A stretch of DNA of 64,000 bases from UBA1672 sp050633645 (GTDB taxonomy: Bacteria > Pseudomonadota > Alphaproteobacteria > Micavibrionales > Micavibrionaceae): contig JBOEGX010000001.1 of the NCBI GenBank assembly GCA_050633645.1, positions 1 to 64,000 on the forward strand, written 5' to 3'. Position 1 is the first letter of the stretch, and the number at the start of each line of letters is the position of its first letter. The translations under genes were made by a program, and so were the position numbers. The notes below the pieces were generated by a model that made no database searches, was not told the DNA's origin, and saw only the letters and a program-made list of their open reading frames with translations. Shown here one piece after another: positions 52,817 to 61,958 of the stretch.

Positions 52817-53571
52817 TGTTTTACGTCCCGTGGTTTTTCCGCGTCCAATATATATTGTAAGGCGCTCGCTTTTTTATATGGATTTGTTATTGAAATGGCG
52901 GCGCTGTATGCGTCTTCATAAAGGGCATTATCGGCGAGAAGGCCAGAGACGATGCTATAGGCTTTGTTGCGATAGGCTTCGCTTTCGATTTTTTGAATAC
53001 TTATTCGTGCGGACTTAAAATCGCTCTTTTCGGCCTGGATTTCGGCAGTTTCGCCGTAAGCCTTATGACGCAGAGCATCGTTTTCCATGGCGGCGGCGGT
53101 TTTCCATGCCCCTTCGTTATCCCCCGCGAAGGCCTGTGCCATGGCAATATATGTAAGGGCGATGGCGTAGGATGCGGGGTGCTCTATCTTTTCGGCCTGC
53201 ACACGTAATGTTGTGAACATATTGTGATGGGATTCGTTGTTATGTTCTTGCGCGGCAATCGTCATGCCAATACCGCGAATGGTCATGGCCTTTGTATCGG
53301 GGGTTTGGATGAGGGGGATTATGCCTATGGCTTTGTCAAAATATCCGTCAAAAGCATAGGTTTTTGCAAGCTCACGATAGGTTTGATCTTTCCATGATTG
53401 ATTTTTGATTTTTGCAGTTTCGGTTTGTATGTCTTCAAGGATACACGTTCTGTTCATCGGCGCGCAGGTGTTGTTGGCGTCTTGTGTTTGGGCTATTGAT
53501 GTGCCTATCCATGATATTATGCATATAAATGCAAAAAAAATCGGCAAAAAATTTATTATTTTGTGGTACAT
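52813..53571 (-). CDS. secreted helical-repeat protein upstream of ftsE
   Basis: A 252-residue protein with a signal peptide (residues 1-27, ending SIAQ) and a body of repeated Ala-rich helix pairs, each about 33-35 residues, in TPR style (YRELAKTYAFDGYFDKAIGI, then YIAMAQAFAGDNEGAWKTA, then YSIVSGLLADNALYEDAYSA). Two cysteines flank a short segment near the start. It shares an ATGA junction with ftsE. A role in periplasmic support of FtsEX is inferred only from position. Confidence 0.75.
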   Translation of the reverse strand: MYHKIINFLPIFFAFICIISWIGTSIAQTQDANNTCAPMNRTCILEDIQTETAKIKNQSWKDQTYRELAKTYAFDGYFDKAIGIIPLIQTPDTKAMTIRGIGMTIAAQEHNNESHHNMFTTLRVQAEKIEHPASYAIALTYIAMAQAFAGDNEGAWKTAAAMENDALRHKAYGETAEIQAEKSDFKSARISIQKIESEAYRNKAYSIVSGLLADNALYEDAYSAAISITNPYKKASALQYILDAEKPRDVKH

Positions 53572-53655
53572 ATAGATATCCTGCGTATCCCATTCGGGAG
53601 AGTTTCAAATGTATTTGTACTAAAATTGTGAGAGAATGAGAAGAACCGTATTGTA

Positions 53656-54633
53656 ATGATTTTAAATTGTCCCAATTGTATTGCACAGTTTTATGTTGAT
53701 AAAGATGTTCTTGGTGATAAAGGACGTAAGGTTAAGTGTACGTCATGTGGTGAGTCATGGATGCAGCGCCCTGAGAATTATGAAGAATCAGATGAAATTG
53801 ATCGGGCGATTGAAAATTTAGAGGAAGAGATTGTTATTTCTTCGGAAGAGGATGGAGCGGGGCATGTTGGTGAGCCTGCCGAGGTAGAAGATCCTGTTGA
53901 AGAGCCTGTTGTAGATTCTTCTGATGCCAGTGATGCGGAAGAAGAGTTTCGTCCGTCTGGTTTTACTGCGGGATTAGAAGATAAGGCGCGTCGTGAAAAA
54001 CGTGTTTTTAGCTATATTGCGGCCGCAGCTGTATTCTTTATTACTTTGTTCTATTTGCTTTTAAACAGTTCCAGCATGATGCAAAATCATCCATCGACGC
54101 AAGCGTTTTACGCGTTGTTTGGGATGAGTGCGGAGACCCCGGGGCACGGTCTTATATTTGATAAAGTTGTTAGCTCTACTGATGGTGGGCAGGTTCAAGT
54201 TCAGGGGAAAATTGTGAATTTAGGCTCTGATGAGCTTAGTGTGCCACAGATATTGGCCAGTGTGCTTGATTCACATGATGTTGTTATTGAGGAGTGGCTG
54301 ATTGAACCCTCGCAAGATATTCTACCTGCGGAGGGGGAATTATCTTTCGAGGGGGGGCATGAGGGGGTGCACATTACGCAAAGTGATTCCTACCGCGTGG
54401 TTTTACGTTTTGTGATGGACTACGAGGTTGATGATTTTAAAATTGTTGCAGAAGGCGGCGAAGATAGTCAAGCTCATCATCAGGACGAGAACGATCACCA
54501 GAGCGATCACGCAATGTCCGAAGAATCTCATCCACCCGCTTCTTCTGGTTCTCATCAGGAACCTTCACATCCGATTCCACATCACGGGGACGACCAAGTG
54601 GATCACGATTCCCATCAGTCGGTGCACCACTAA
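53656..54633 (+). CDS. zinc-ribbon (MJ0042-type) membrane protein with His-rich tail
   Basis: The 325-residue protein starts with an MJ0042 zinc ribbon: Cys pairs in ILNCPNCIAQF and KCTSCGESW. An acidic linker (about 55-105), one membrane helix (about 118-137) and a DUF3426-like periplasmic domain (KIVNLGSDELSVPQILASV) follow. The last about 60 residues are exceptionally His-, Asp- and Ser-rich. That tail is encoded across 197 bases that are also the antisense of the conserved 3' end of the gene at 54437-57073, so it may be a recent read-through extension. Function is unknown; it is divergent from the ftsE group. Confidence 0.8.
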   Translation: MILNCPNCIAQFYVDKDVLGDKGRKVKCTSCGESWMQRPENYEESDEIDRAIENLEEEIVISSEEDGAGHVGEPAEVEDPVEEPVVDSSDASDAEEEFRPSGFTAGLEDKARREKRVFSYIAAAAVFFITLFYLLLNSSSMMQNHPSTQAFYALFGMSAETPGHGLIFDKVVSSTDGGQVQVQGKIVNLGSDELSVPQILASVLDSHDVVIEEWLIEPSQDILPAEGELSFEGGHEGVHITQSDSYRVVLRFVMDYEVDDFKIVAEGGEDSQAHHQDENDHQSDHAMSEESHPPASSGSHQEPSHPIPHHGDDQVDHDSHQSVHH

Positions 54634-57073
54634 GGCCTATGCCGATCATTTGTTGCATGCGCTGTTTGAGCTGTTCGCTGAGTTGCTCTTGTGCTTCTTT
54701 CAGATATTCAACGGCCTGTTCCTGATTTGGGATGGATGCGTTTGGGTCATCTTTGCCAAGTTTATCGGATGAGGCTCGCATTTCCTGTTCTGCCTTACCC
54801 ATTTTTTCTGGGATTTCCTCAATTTTTTCGGCGGCGTCAAGCATGAGTTGCCCAAGGATGAATCGTAGGGCTTCTTGCTCTGTCTGGCTTTCTTTTGCGC
54901 TGGGTAATTTGTTTTTTTGCGGCGCTGCATCCTTTGGTGGTGGTTCAGGATTTGTTGGGGCTGGTGGTATGGTGTCTATACCGAAATCTTCCAGCATTTT
55001 TTTGATGCTCGGCATATCAATGGGAGGGAGGTCGTCAAAACGCTCTTTGTGGATTTGCGCGTCGGCCTGTTTTTTGGTTTGTTCGATGAGGGATTGTTGG
55101 CGCTCTATAAGTTCTTGAAGCTCATTAATTCCTTCTTGCATCATTTGCATATCTTGTGGCATTTGTGCGCTCATATTCGGATCGAGCATTTCCATCATGC
55201 GTTGGAGCTTGCTCATGAGTTCTTGCGCTTTTTGTTCATCTCCTTCACGAAGAGCGGATTCAATTTCCGCCATAAGCTCGGAGATGGCATCGGGAGAGAT
55301 CATTTGCCCGTAATCTTCGGGGGAGAGCATGGGGATTTCTTCTCCCTGTGCCATGCGTTTTTGGAGGTCGCGCTGCATTTCCATGAAGTATTGTTGCATT
55401 TTTTCACGTAAATTATCCATCAAGCGTGATATTTCGTCTTCGGAGGAGTTGGAATCACGCAGGGCGTTTTCGAGGGCGCGGCGGGCATCGCGAAGCTCTC
55501 GCATGGCGAGGGATAGATTCCCGTCTTCGATGGTGATGGCAATATCCCAAAGCAGTGATATCACCGCCTTTGCAGCCTTTATGCGCTCTGGCTGTCGCGC
55601 GTTATCGGTGTAATGCAGGCGTGAGCTTGCCGTTCTTATTGCCAAGAAGATACCTTTATCATGTTGGAAGTAATTAGGCGCGCTGAGGAGTGTTTGCAGG
55701 TCTTGAGAGATGTCCATAAAGCTTTCATCGTAATCCCATGCGAGGCGCTTTCGCATGGAAATCAGGCTTTGCGCCATGGGGTGCTTGAATGTGCGCTCTG
55801 GTAATGTGAGATGGATTTTTTCAAGTGTGGCGGTTTGCCCCTTATGATCAATCGCGGTGTATTCGAAGGTCACGGGAAGTCCCGCCCAACTGTGCCATGT
55901 CATGTCATAAACGGGGATGATTTTAAATGCGTTATTGGGTTGTGACATTACGAGGCGTGTTTCCTCGGTGGGGTCACCAAGGGGGATATGCCCTTCAATT
56001 TTATCAATATTCATCACCATTTTCAGGTCTTTGACCCCGTAATTATCTTTTACGATGAGGGGAAAACTTATTTGCCCTTTTTCAATTATTTTGTATGGTT
56101 CTTGTTTTACTGGTTCTGTGTTTTCGTCTGTATCTTCGGTCTTGGTTGCTGGTGGTAAATCGAACATGATTTCGGGAGGGGTATCGATGATATAGTCGTA
56201 TTTCCATGAAGCGCGGGAGATAAGACCTTGTTTTATGGCGAGTGTATTCCCTTTGGCGATTGTTGTTTCAATGCCGTAAAGTCCGCCTTCCATATAATCC
56301 ATGGCATGTTTTTGATCGCCATTGATGAGAGTTGGTGGGAGAAGCTCGCCCAGTGTATTATGCATGCGAATACGAATTTTACTACCTTCGGGGATTTGTA
56401 GTTTTTCGTTATTATTGGTGTTGATTTGTGTAGCGGGGATTTGTGTGTAATCGGGTGGAGTGACCCATAGATTTGTGCTTTTGCCCTGTGATATCGTGAA
56501 TGATGGAGAGAGTGGGAACATGCCATTTGTGATTTTATATTGCCATGTATTGCCCGAAATTATGATGCCGCATATGAAGAATAATATAGCGAGATAGCGT
56601 AGCGCGGTTGGATCTTCGCGGGAAAGCTGTGCGCGAATATGGGGGGATTTTAGGTGTTTAAGAGTGTGCAGGATTTTGTGTTGGGCATCGTTCCATAAAT
56701 CTCGTGTGATGTGTTTTTGTGGGTTTGATAATTTATCTTGAACTGCGCGTATCGTGCCGATGGGCAGGGCGCTTTTGCGTTCTAGAAAGCGGTCAATGTC
56801 TTTGCGTTTTGGTGGTGTGAGGGTGAATATATCCTTTTTTATAAGGATGATGACGCCAGTGAAAAATATAATAGCTGTCAAAATTTCGATTGTACGGCCA
56901 AAGAATTCTGGGATGGATATCATCCATAAACCACAAAAAAGAACCGTCCAAAAAAATGGACGCCATGTATGAAGGATGATTTTTTCTAGCCATAATGTCT
57001 TATACGCTGCGCGTTTCTTTCGCGCGAGTTTTGCGAAATATGGTCTGTTTTGTTTTTCATACGGATCAAGCAT
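54437..57073 (-). CDS. TIGR02302/DUF4175 family protein
   Basis: An 878-residue alphaproteobacterial protein with two to three N-terminal membrane helices, a large periplasmic beta-rich part (about 180-430) and a long helical, Gln/Met/Glu-rich coiled-coil region. It ends DELDYLRRLLQQF, the conserved C-terminus of the family. The family sits beside lysA in many Alphaproteobacteria; its role is unknown. I chose ATG 57073 (MLDPYEKQNR), because the 12 upstream residues of the longer frame look unlike the family. Its last 197 bases overlap the zinc-ribbon gene. Confidence 0.88.
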   Translation of the reverse strand: MLDPYEKQNRPYFAKLARKKRAAYKTLWLEKIILHTWRPFFWTVLFCGLWMISIPEFFGRTIEILTAIIFFTGVIILIKKDIFTLTPPKRKDIDRFLERKSALPIGTIRAVQDKLSNPQKHITRDLWNDAQHKILHTLKHLKSPHIRAQLSREDPTALRYLAILFFICGIIISGNTWQYKITNGMFPLSPSFTISQGKSTNLWVTPPDYTQIPATQINTNNNEKLQIPEGSKIRIRMHNTLGELLPPTLINGDQKHAMDYMEGGLYGIETTIAKGNTLAIKQGLISRASWKYDYIIDTPPEIMFDLPPATKTEDTDENTEPVKQEPYKIIEKGQISFPLIVKDNYGVKDLKMVMNIDKIEGHIPLGDPTEETRLVMSQPNNAFKIIPVYDMTWHSWAGLPVTFEYTAIDHKGQTATLEKIHLTLPERTFKHPMAQSLISMRKRLAWDYDESFMDISQDLQTLLSAPNYFQHDKGIFLAIRTASSRLHYTDNARQPERIKAAKAVISLLWDIAITIEDGNLSLAMRELRDARRALENALRDSNSSEDEISRLMDNLREKMQQYFMEMQRDLQKRMAQGEEIPMLSPEDYGQMISPDAISELMAEIESALREGDEQKAQELMSKLQRMMEMLDPNMSAQMPQDMQMMQEGINELQELIERQQSLIEQTKKQADAQIHKERFDDLPPIDMPSIKKMLEDFGIDTIPPAPTNPEPPPKDAAPQKNKLPSAKESQTEQEALRFILGQLMLDAAEKIEEIPEKMGKAEQEMRASSDKLGKDDPNASIPNQEQAVEYLKEAQEQLSEQLKQRMQQMIGIGLSGAPTDGNRDPLGRPRDVESDVKVPDENQKKRVDEILRTLRDRSGDRSRPDDELDYLRRLLQQF

Positions 57074-57150
57074 GAAAACAGAATAGCGATTTTTATCGCG
57101 GAAACACATATTTTTTTATAGTTACCCGCAATCTTATTTGTGATGAGCGG

Positions 57151-58419
57151 TTATAGCCAATCGGGGATTTCCTCACGGGCGACGAGGTCGTCAAGGCTTT
57201 GCGTTTTACCAATAACCGCAACCTTATCACCATCGACAAGGATTTCGGCGGGGATTGGGCGGCTGTTGTAATTTGAGGCCATAGAAAACCCATATGCGCC
57301 CGCAGACATTATTGCGACAATGTCCCCATTACCCACTTTTTTGGTTGTGCGGTCTTTGGCGAATATGTCACCACTTTCGCATATGGGGCCAACAATATCA
57401 TAGGTAACTTCTTCGCGATTATGTCCGTTCACGGGCTTTATGCCGTGATATGCCTCGTAAAGTGTTGGGCGGACGAGGTCGTTCATGCCGGCATCGAGCA
57501 CCATAAAGTTACGGGATGGTGTTGTTTTCACATATTGTACGGATGCGAGCAAAATTCCTGCATTTCCAACCATATAACGGCCAGGTTCCATTTGGATTTT
57601 TGTATCAAGCGGCACGATGATGTCATTGACCCACGCCGCGTATGCATTCAGATCGAGCAGGTTTTCATCGTTGTAAATAATTGGGAAGCCACCGCCAATA
57701 TCAAGATGTGTGACGCTATGCCCTGCGGCGCGTAAATCTTTGACCAAAGTCGCAAGTTTTTCAAAGCCAGGTTTGAATTTTTCAACTTGTGATACTTGTG
57801 ATCCGATATGGATGGATATGCCGACTGGCTTTACGTTTCCTAATGTTTGGGCGTGTGCGTACAGGCGCATGATGTCTTCATGTGTGTTGCCGAATTTATC
57901 TTCCTTACGGCCTGTGTTGATTTTGCTGTGGCCGCCGCCTTGGATATTGGGGTTTAGACGAAATACGATTTCGGCTGTTTTATTCATAGTGGTGGCGTGC
58001 TTGTTTATATTATCAAGTTCTTCTGGTGCTTCGATATTGAATTGCAAGATATCGGCCTCTAGGCAGGCTTTGATTTCTTGCTCATTCTTGCCATAGCTTG
58101 TGGAGATGATTTGATTGCCTGTGAAGCCCGCTTTTATACCGCGATATAGCTCACCCTCGGATACGATTTCAAGACCAGAGCCAAGTGAGTGCAGGAGTTT
58201 TAGAATGGCGATATTTGAATTTGCTTTGCAAGCGTAACACAGCAAAGGTTGGCGGTCTGCGGGGATTGCCTTTTTCATGGCATTGCTGAGGGCCTGATAT
58301 TGGGCGCGGATTACGGATGCACTATAGACGTAAGCGGGAGTTCCGTAATCTTTTGCAATATCGCTCAGGGGGATATTATCAACGTGCAGGACGTTGTTTT
58401 TCTCGTGGAAGCCTTGCAT
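57151..58419 (-). CDS. lysA: diaminopimelate decarboxylase
   Basis: LysA makes L-lysine from meso-diaminopimelate with PLP. The 422-residue enzyme has the PLP lysine in CYACKANSNIAIL, HIGSQVS, the phosphate loop GGGFPI, and the cysteine-glutamate substrate motif CESGDIFAKD plus YGFSMASNYNSRP. Length is standard. It lies 12 bases after the small lipoprotein gene and 77 bases before the TIGR02302 gene start, all on the minus strand. Confidence 0.97.
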   Translation of the reverse strand: MQGFHEKNNVLHVDNIPLSDIAKDYGTPAYVYSASVIRAQYQALSNAMKKAIPADRQPLLCYACKANSNIAILKLLHSLGSGLEIVSEGELYRGIKAGFTGNQIISTSYGKNEQEIKACLEADILQFNIEAPEELDNINKHATTMNKTAEIVFRLNPNIQGGGHSKINTGRKEDKFGNTHEDIMRLYAHAQTLGNVKPVGISIHIGSQVSQVEKFKPGFEKLATLVKDLRAAGHSVTHLDIGGGFPIIYNDENLLDLNAYAAWVNDIIVPLDTKIQMEPGRYMVGNAGILLASVQYVKTTPSRNFMVLDAGMNDLVRPTLYEAYHGIKPVNGHNREEVTYDIVGPICESGDIFAKDRTTKKVGNGDIVAIMSAGAYGFSMASNYNSRPIPAEILVDGDKVAVIGKTQSLDDLVAREEIPDWL

Positions 58420-58431
58420 GGAATAATCTCT

Positions 58432-58617
58432 TTAGTATTTGTTCTCTAATCCTGGTTGTGGGTCAGTTCTTGGGTCTGGATAGGTGTGCGGGAATTTATC
58501 ATGCTCTGCGCCATGTGGCGGTTCAACGCCAGCGGGTTTAATACCACACGCCGAAAGGCCGAAAAGCCCTGCAATTAATAAAACACTTAAAAAAGATATA
58601 TTTTTCATTTTCATCAC
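58432..58617 (-). CDS. small lipoprotein
   Basis: A 61-residue lipoprotein with a signal sequence ending LFGLSAC, lipidated Cys24, followed by a short Gly/Pro/His-rich mature tail (GIKPAGVEPPHGAEHD). Such tiny lipoproteins (YifL/LptM-like) commonly precede lysA in Proteobacteria. Two ATG codons open the frame. A candidate promoter lies just upstream (58631-58659). It should be co-transcribed with lysA. Confidence 0.8.
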   Translation of the reverse strand: MMKMKNISFLSVLLIAGLFGLSACGIKPAGVEPPHGAEHDKFPHTYPDPRTDPQPGLENKY

Positions 58618-58630
58618 TTTGTTTTTAATG

Positions 58631-58659
58631 AAATTAATATGTAGCGCGGGTTAGGGCAA
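58631..58659 (-). promoter_or_regulatory. candidate promoter of the lipoprotein-lysA operon
   Basis: On the minus strand TTGCCC and TAATTT are 17 bases apart and end about 14 bases before the lipoprotein start. Confidence 0.35.
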
Positions 58660-58810
58660 ATGAAAACCCTAAAGTGATGAAAAGCACATGTGTATGGGTT
58701 GTTTTTTGATGGTGGCGGTAGCAGTTTGTTAAGATTATTTGTGATATAGTTTTATTCTAACTACTGCGTTTATTCGTCAATATTGTCGTATACAGTACAG
58801 GAAATATAAT

Positions 58811-60115
58811 ATGCAACAGGAACAACAGCGAGCTCTTGAGACGATCTCTCAGGATCAGTTGGATGCTTTGGTGGATCTGCATAATAGGTTTTTGGATGGG
58901 CGCATTGGGGGGCGGCGTGCCAATTTGGAAAATACGGATTTAACTGGCCTGTCCTTGAAAAACAAGGATTTGCGGCAGGCGAATTTTTCGGGATGTCGTA
59001 TGGTTTATATGAATTTGTCTGAAGCAAATTTTCAAGAAGCGTCTTTATATGCATGTGATTTAAGCAATTCAAATCTGTATCATACTATTTTTATTCGATC
59101 AGATTTGCGCGGTGCACGTATTGAAAATGCGAATCTTGAGGGTGCGGATTTGGAATCGGCGGATTTGCGTGTAGGTGGATTGGCGCAGGGAGCGGATTTT
59201 GCGGGGGGAGGTGCGAAGGCCGTGAATTTTAAAGGCGCGAATCTAAGTGGTGCGCGCTTGGCTGGCTCTATGGCGTCTAATGCTGATTTTTCTGATGCGA
59301 TGCTATCGGGAGCGAATATGGCAAAGGCGGATTTGCGTGGGGCGAGCCTTGAGGGCGCGAATCTGTCTAATGCGGATATTGATGGTGCGCAGCTTAAAGG
59401 GGCGAATATTAAGTCTGCCATTTTAACTGGGGTTGAGCTTGGTGATTTGAAAAAAGTTGGGATGGATTTATCCGAGGCGATCACCGATGATAATATAGGG
59501 CGTGCGGTTTCTGATTTGGATAGTCCGTTGCCAAAATTATTGGATGATCACCGTGAATGGCTTAAGAGCCGTGGGAAAGTTGGGCAGCAGCTTGACTTAA
59601 GTAGTGTTGATTTGCGCCTTTTGGGGACGCTTAAGATGGAGAAGCTTACGGCTATTAAGGCGGTGAAGGCAAAATTTTTCGGTATGAATTTATATAAAAT
59701 TGAACTTCAAAGCGCGGTACTGACAGGATCTGATTTCAGGAATTGTGATATGGAAGATGCGGATTTACGTGGGTCGTGTTTTCATGATGTTAATTTTTCG
59801 CATGCCAATCTTAAGGGAGCAGATTGTTCGGCGCTTATGCTTGGTGCGGGGGGGACGAGTCGTTTTAACCCGTGTGATTTTGAAAATGCACGGTTTCGTT
59901 ACGCTAATTTACAAGGCGTAGTTTTTAAGGATGCGAATTTTAAAGGGGCGGATTTATCCTATGCCGATTTTACGGGTGCGGATTTACGTGGTGCGGATTT
60001 CACCGGCGCGATTATGGACAACACCGTTTTGGACGAGACAATGACAGATGGTGCAAAATTTGATCGAGATAAGTCGCGTCCAGTGTTTCGTATTCCAACG
60101 GAGGCGAGTGAATAG
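58811..60115 (+). CDS. pentapeptide-repeat protein
   Basis: A 434-residue protein built of A(D/N)LxG pentapeptides, which form a right-handed beta helix. A helical lead (about 1-35) is followed by a first array (36-215), a linker of about 85 residues, and a second array (about 300-415). The linker contains HREWLKSRGKVGQQLDLS, an H-x2-W-x2-S-x-G pattern I recall from related alphaproteobacterial proteins. There is no signal peptide. DNA-mimic or scaffold roles are known for the superfamily, but none can be assigned here. It is divergent from the lipoprotein gene. Confidence 0.9.
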   Translation: MQQEQQRALETISQDQLDALVDLHNRFLDGRIGGRRANLENTDLTGLSLKNKDLRQANFSGCRMVYMNLSEANFQEASLYACDLSNSNLYHTIFIRSDLRGARIENANLEGADLESADLRVGGLAQGADFAGGGAKAVNFKGANLSGARLAGSMASNADFSDAMLSGANMAKADLRGASLEGANLSNADIDGAQLKGANIKSAILTGVELGDLKKVGMDLSEAITDDNIGRAVSDLDSPLPKLLDDHREWLKSRGKVGQQLDLSSVDLRLLGTLKMEKLTAIKAVKAKFFGMNLYKIELQSAVLTGSDFRNCDMEDADLRGSCFHDVNFSHANLKGADCSALMLGAGGTSRFNPCDFENARFRYANLQGVVFKDANFKGADLSYADFTGADLRGADFTGAIMDNTVLDETMTDGAKFDRDKSRPVFRIPTEASE

Positions 60116-60127
60116 AGCGTTTTACAT

Positions 60128-60150
60128 TATGTTTCACGTGATGAAACATA
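60128..60150. other. parS-like palindrome with three extra bases
   Basis: TATGTTTCA (60128-60136) and TGAAACATA (60142-60150) are exact inverted repeats around CGTGA. The stretch TGTTTCACGTGA (60130-60141) matches the first twelve bases of the ParB site consensus TGTTTCACGTGAAACA, but TGA is duplicated before AACA, so the half-sites are shifted by three bases. It lies between the convergent pentapeptide and etfA genes. No T-run follows, so it is not a typical terminator. Confidence 0.45.
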
Positions 60151-60206
60151 TGGGGAACAACCTTAGCCGTTTCCCTTTACCATGTTGTTATAATTTTATA
60201 TATTGG

Positions 60207-61142
60207 CTATAACTTGCTTTCAAGCTCTGGCACGGCATCGAAGAGATCGGCGACGAGGCCATAATCAGCGACAGAAAAGATTGGTGCGTCTTCGTCCTTA
60301 TTAATGGCGACGATGACTTTTGAATCTTTCATTCCTGCCAAATGTTGGATTGCGCCAGATATGCCCACTGCGATGTAGAGGTCGGGGGCGACGACTTTTC
60401 CTGTTTGACCAACTTGGTAATCATTGGGCACGTAGCCCGCATCAACGGCGGCGCGTGATGCACCAACGGCGGCACTGAGTTTATCAGCGAGTTTGTCGAT
60501 AATAGCAAAATTTTCAGCCGAGCCAAGGCCACGACCACCTGATACGACCACTTTTGCGGAAGTTAGTTCGGGGCGTTCAGATTTCGAAAGCTCGGCGGAG
60601 ACGTAGCTGCTTAGGCATGATGGGGCGGGGGCGCCGTGATCTTCTATTGATGCATTTCCGCTCTCTGCGCTTGTTGGATCAAAGGTTGTTGAGCGTACCG
60701 TGATCAGTTTGATTTTATCTGATGATTTTACCGTTGCGATTGCGTTGCCTGCATAGACGGGACGGGTGAAGGTGTCGGCGCTTTCAACTGATAAGATGTC
60801 AGAGATTTGTTGCGTGTCGAGTAATGCCGCCGCGCGAGGAAGGATGTTTTTGCCATATGTCGTTGCGGGGGCGAGGATATGTGTGTAATTGGGCGCGAGA
60901 TCAACAAGAATGGGCGCTATTTCCTCGGCCAATGGATGGGCGAGGTTGGGGGCATCGGCCTTTATGACCTTTGATACGCCGTTGATTTTTGCGGCGGCCT
61001 GTGCGGCTGCGTCACAATTTGAACCGGCGATCAGGACATGGATATCTCCACCGATTTGTGATGCGGCGGTGACTGTGTTTAGTGTCGCGGATGCTATTTC
61101 GGAATTGTTGTGTTCTGCTAAAACTAGAATGCTCATGCTCAT
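60207..61142 (-). CDS. etfA: electron transfer flavoprotein subunit alpha
   Basis: EtfA with EtfB carries electrons from acyl-CoA and other dehydrogenases to ubiquinone through ETF-QO. The 311-residue protein has the N-terminal ETF fold and a C-terminal FAD-binding domain with VVSGGRGLGSAENF, GASRAAVDAG, YQVGQTGKVVAPDLYIAVG and ISGAIQH. Length is standard. It starts seven bases after the etfB stop. Confidence 0.97.
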   Translation of the reverse strand: MSMSILVLAEHNNSEIASATLNTVTAASQIGGDIHVLIAGSNCDAAAQAAAKINGVSKVIKADAPNLAHPLAEEIAPILVDLAPNYTHILAPATTYGKNILPRAAALLDTQQISDILSVESADTFTRPVYAGNAIATVKSSDKIKLITVRSTTFDPTSAESGNASIEDHGAPAPSCLSSYVSAELSKSERPELTSAKVVVSGGRGLGSAENFAIIDKLADKLSAAVGASRAAVDAGYVPNDYQVGQTGKVVAPDLYIAVGISGAIQHLAGMKDSKVIVAINKDEDAPIFSVADYGLVADLFDAVPELESKL

Positions 61143-61149
61143 GTCCCTT

Positions 61150-61914
61150 TTATATTACTTTTGCTTCGTTTTTCAGTTTGTCGATAAGCTCATCAACATT
61201 GGCGACCTTTATGCCACCTTTGCGAACGGGTGGGTCGGTGACTTTTACAATTTCAAGGCGCGGGGCGTAGCTTTGGCCGAGATCGGAAGGCTCAAGAATA
61301 TCCAGCTGTTTTTTCTTTGCCTTCATAATATCAGGGAGTTTGGCGTAGCGTGGCTCGTTCAGGCGTAGATCTGTTGTGATGATTGCAGGGGTTTTGAGGG
61401 CGATTGTTTCCAAGCCACCATCAATTTCACGTGTGACATTAACGCCGCCGTCAGTGATTTCGACTTTAGAGGCAAATGTTCCCTGCGCCCAACTAAGGAG
61501 TGCGGCAAGCATTTGACCTGTTTGGTTTGAATCATCATCGATGGATTGCTTGCCCATAATAACAAGATCGGGAGATTCTTTATCCACGATGGCTTTCAAG
61601 GTTTTTGCAACAGATAATGGCTCAACCCCGCCCAGGTCTATGGGAAGGTCTGTTTTAACCAATATTCCACGGTCTGCGCCAATGGCCATGGCGGTACGGA
61701 GTTGTTCCTGCGCCTTTTCGGGGCCAATGGTCACGACGATGATCTCGGTGGCTTTGCCAGATTCCTTTAAGCGAACGGCCTCTTCCACCGCGATTTCATC
61801 GAACGGGTTTACCGACATTTTGACATTGGCAAGGTCAACACCAGAGCCATCAGATTTAACGCGGATTTTGACGTTGTAATCGACAACACGTTTAATTGGA
61901 ACCAAGATTTTCAT
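61150..61914 (-). CDS. etfB: electron transfer flavoprotein subunit beta
   Basis: The 254-residue beta subunit binds AMP and contacts partner dehydrogenases. It shows the N-terminal MKILVPIKRVVDYNVKI, NPFDEIAVEEAVRL, and the partner-recognition region DLVIMGKQSIDDDSNQTGQM. Length is standard. It precedes etfA by seven bases and follows the HIG1-type gene by 44, the usual alphaproteobacterial order. Confidence 0.97.
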   Translation of the reverse strand: MKILVPIKRVVDYNVKIRVKSDGSGVDLANVKMSVNPFDEIAVEEAVRLKESGKATEIIVVTIGPEKAQEQLRTAMAIGADRGILVKTDLPIDLGGVEPLSVAKTLKAIVDKESPDLVIMGKQSIDDDSNQTGQMLAALLSWAQGTFASKVEITDGGVNVTREIDGGLETIALKTPAIITTDLRLNEPRYAKLPDIMKAKKKQLDILEPSDLGQSYAPRLEIVKVTDPPVRKGGIKVANVDELIDKLKNEAKVI

Positions 61915-61958
61915 GTAATTTTACCCCCGTGAATTGTGGAATAAGGAATTTAAGGATT

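Noticed and set aside
54917..55411. Long plus-strand frames antisense to the TIGR02302 gene.
   Set aside because: They arise from the Gln/Glu-rich coiled-coil codons read backwards and look like low-complexity Phe/His/Leu strings.
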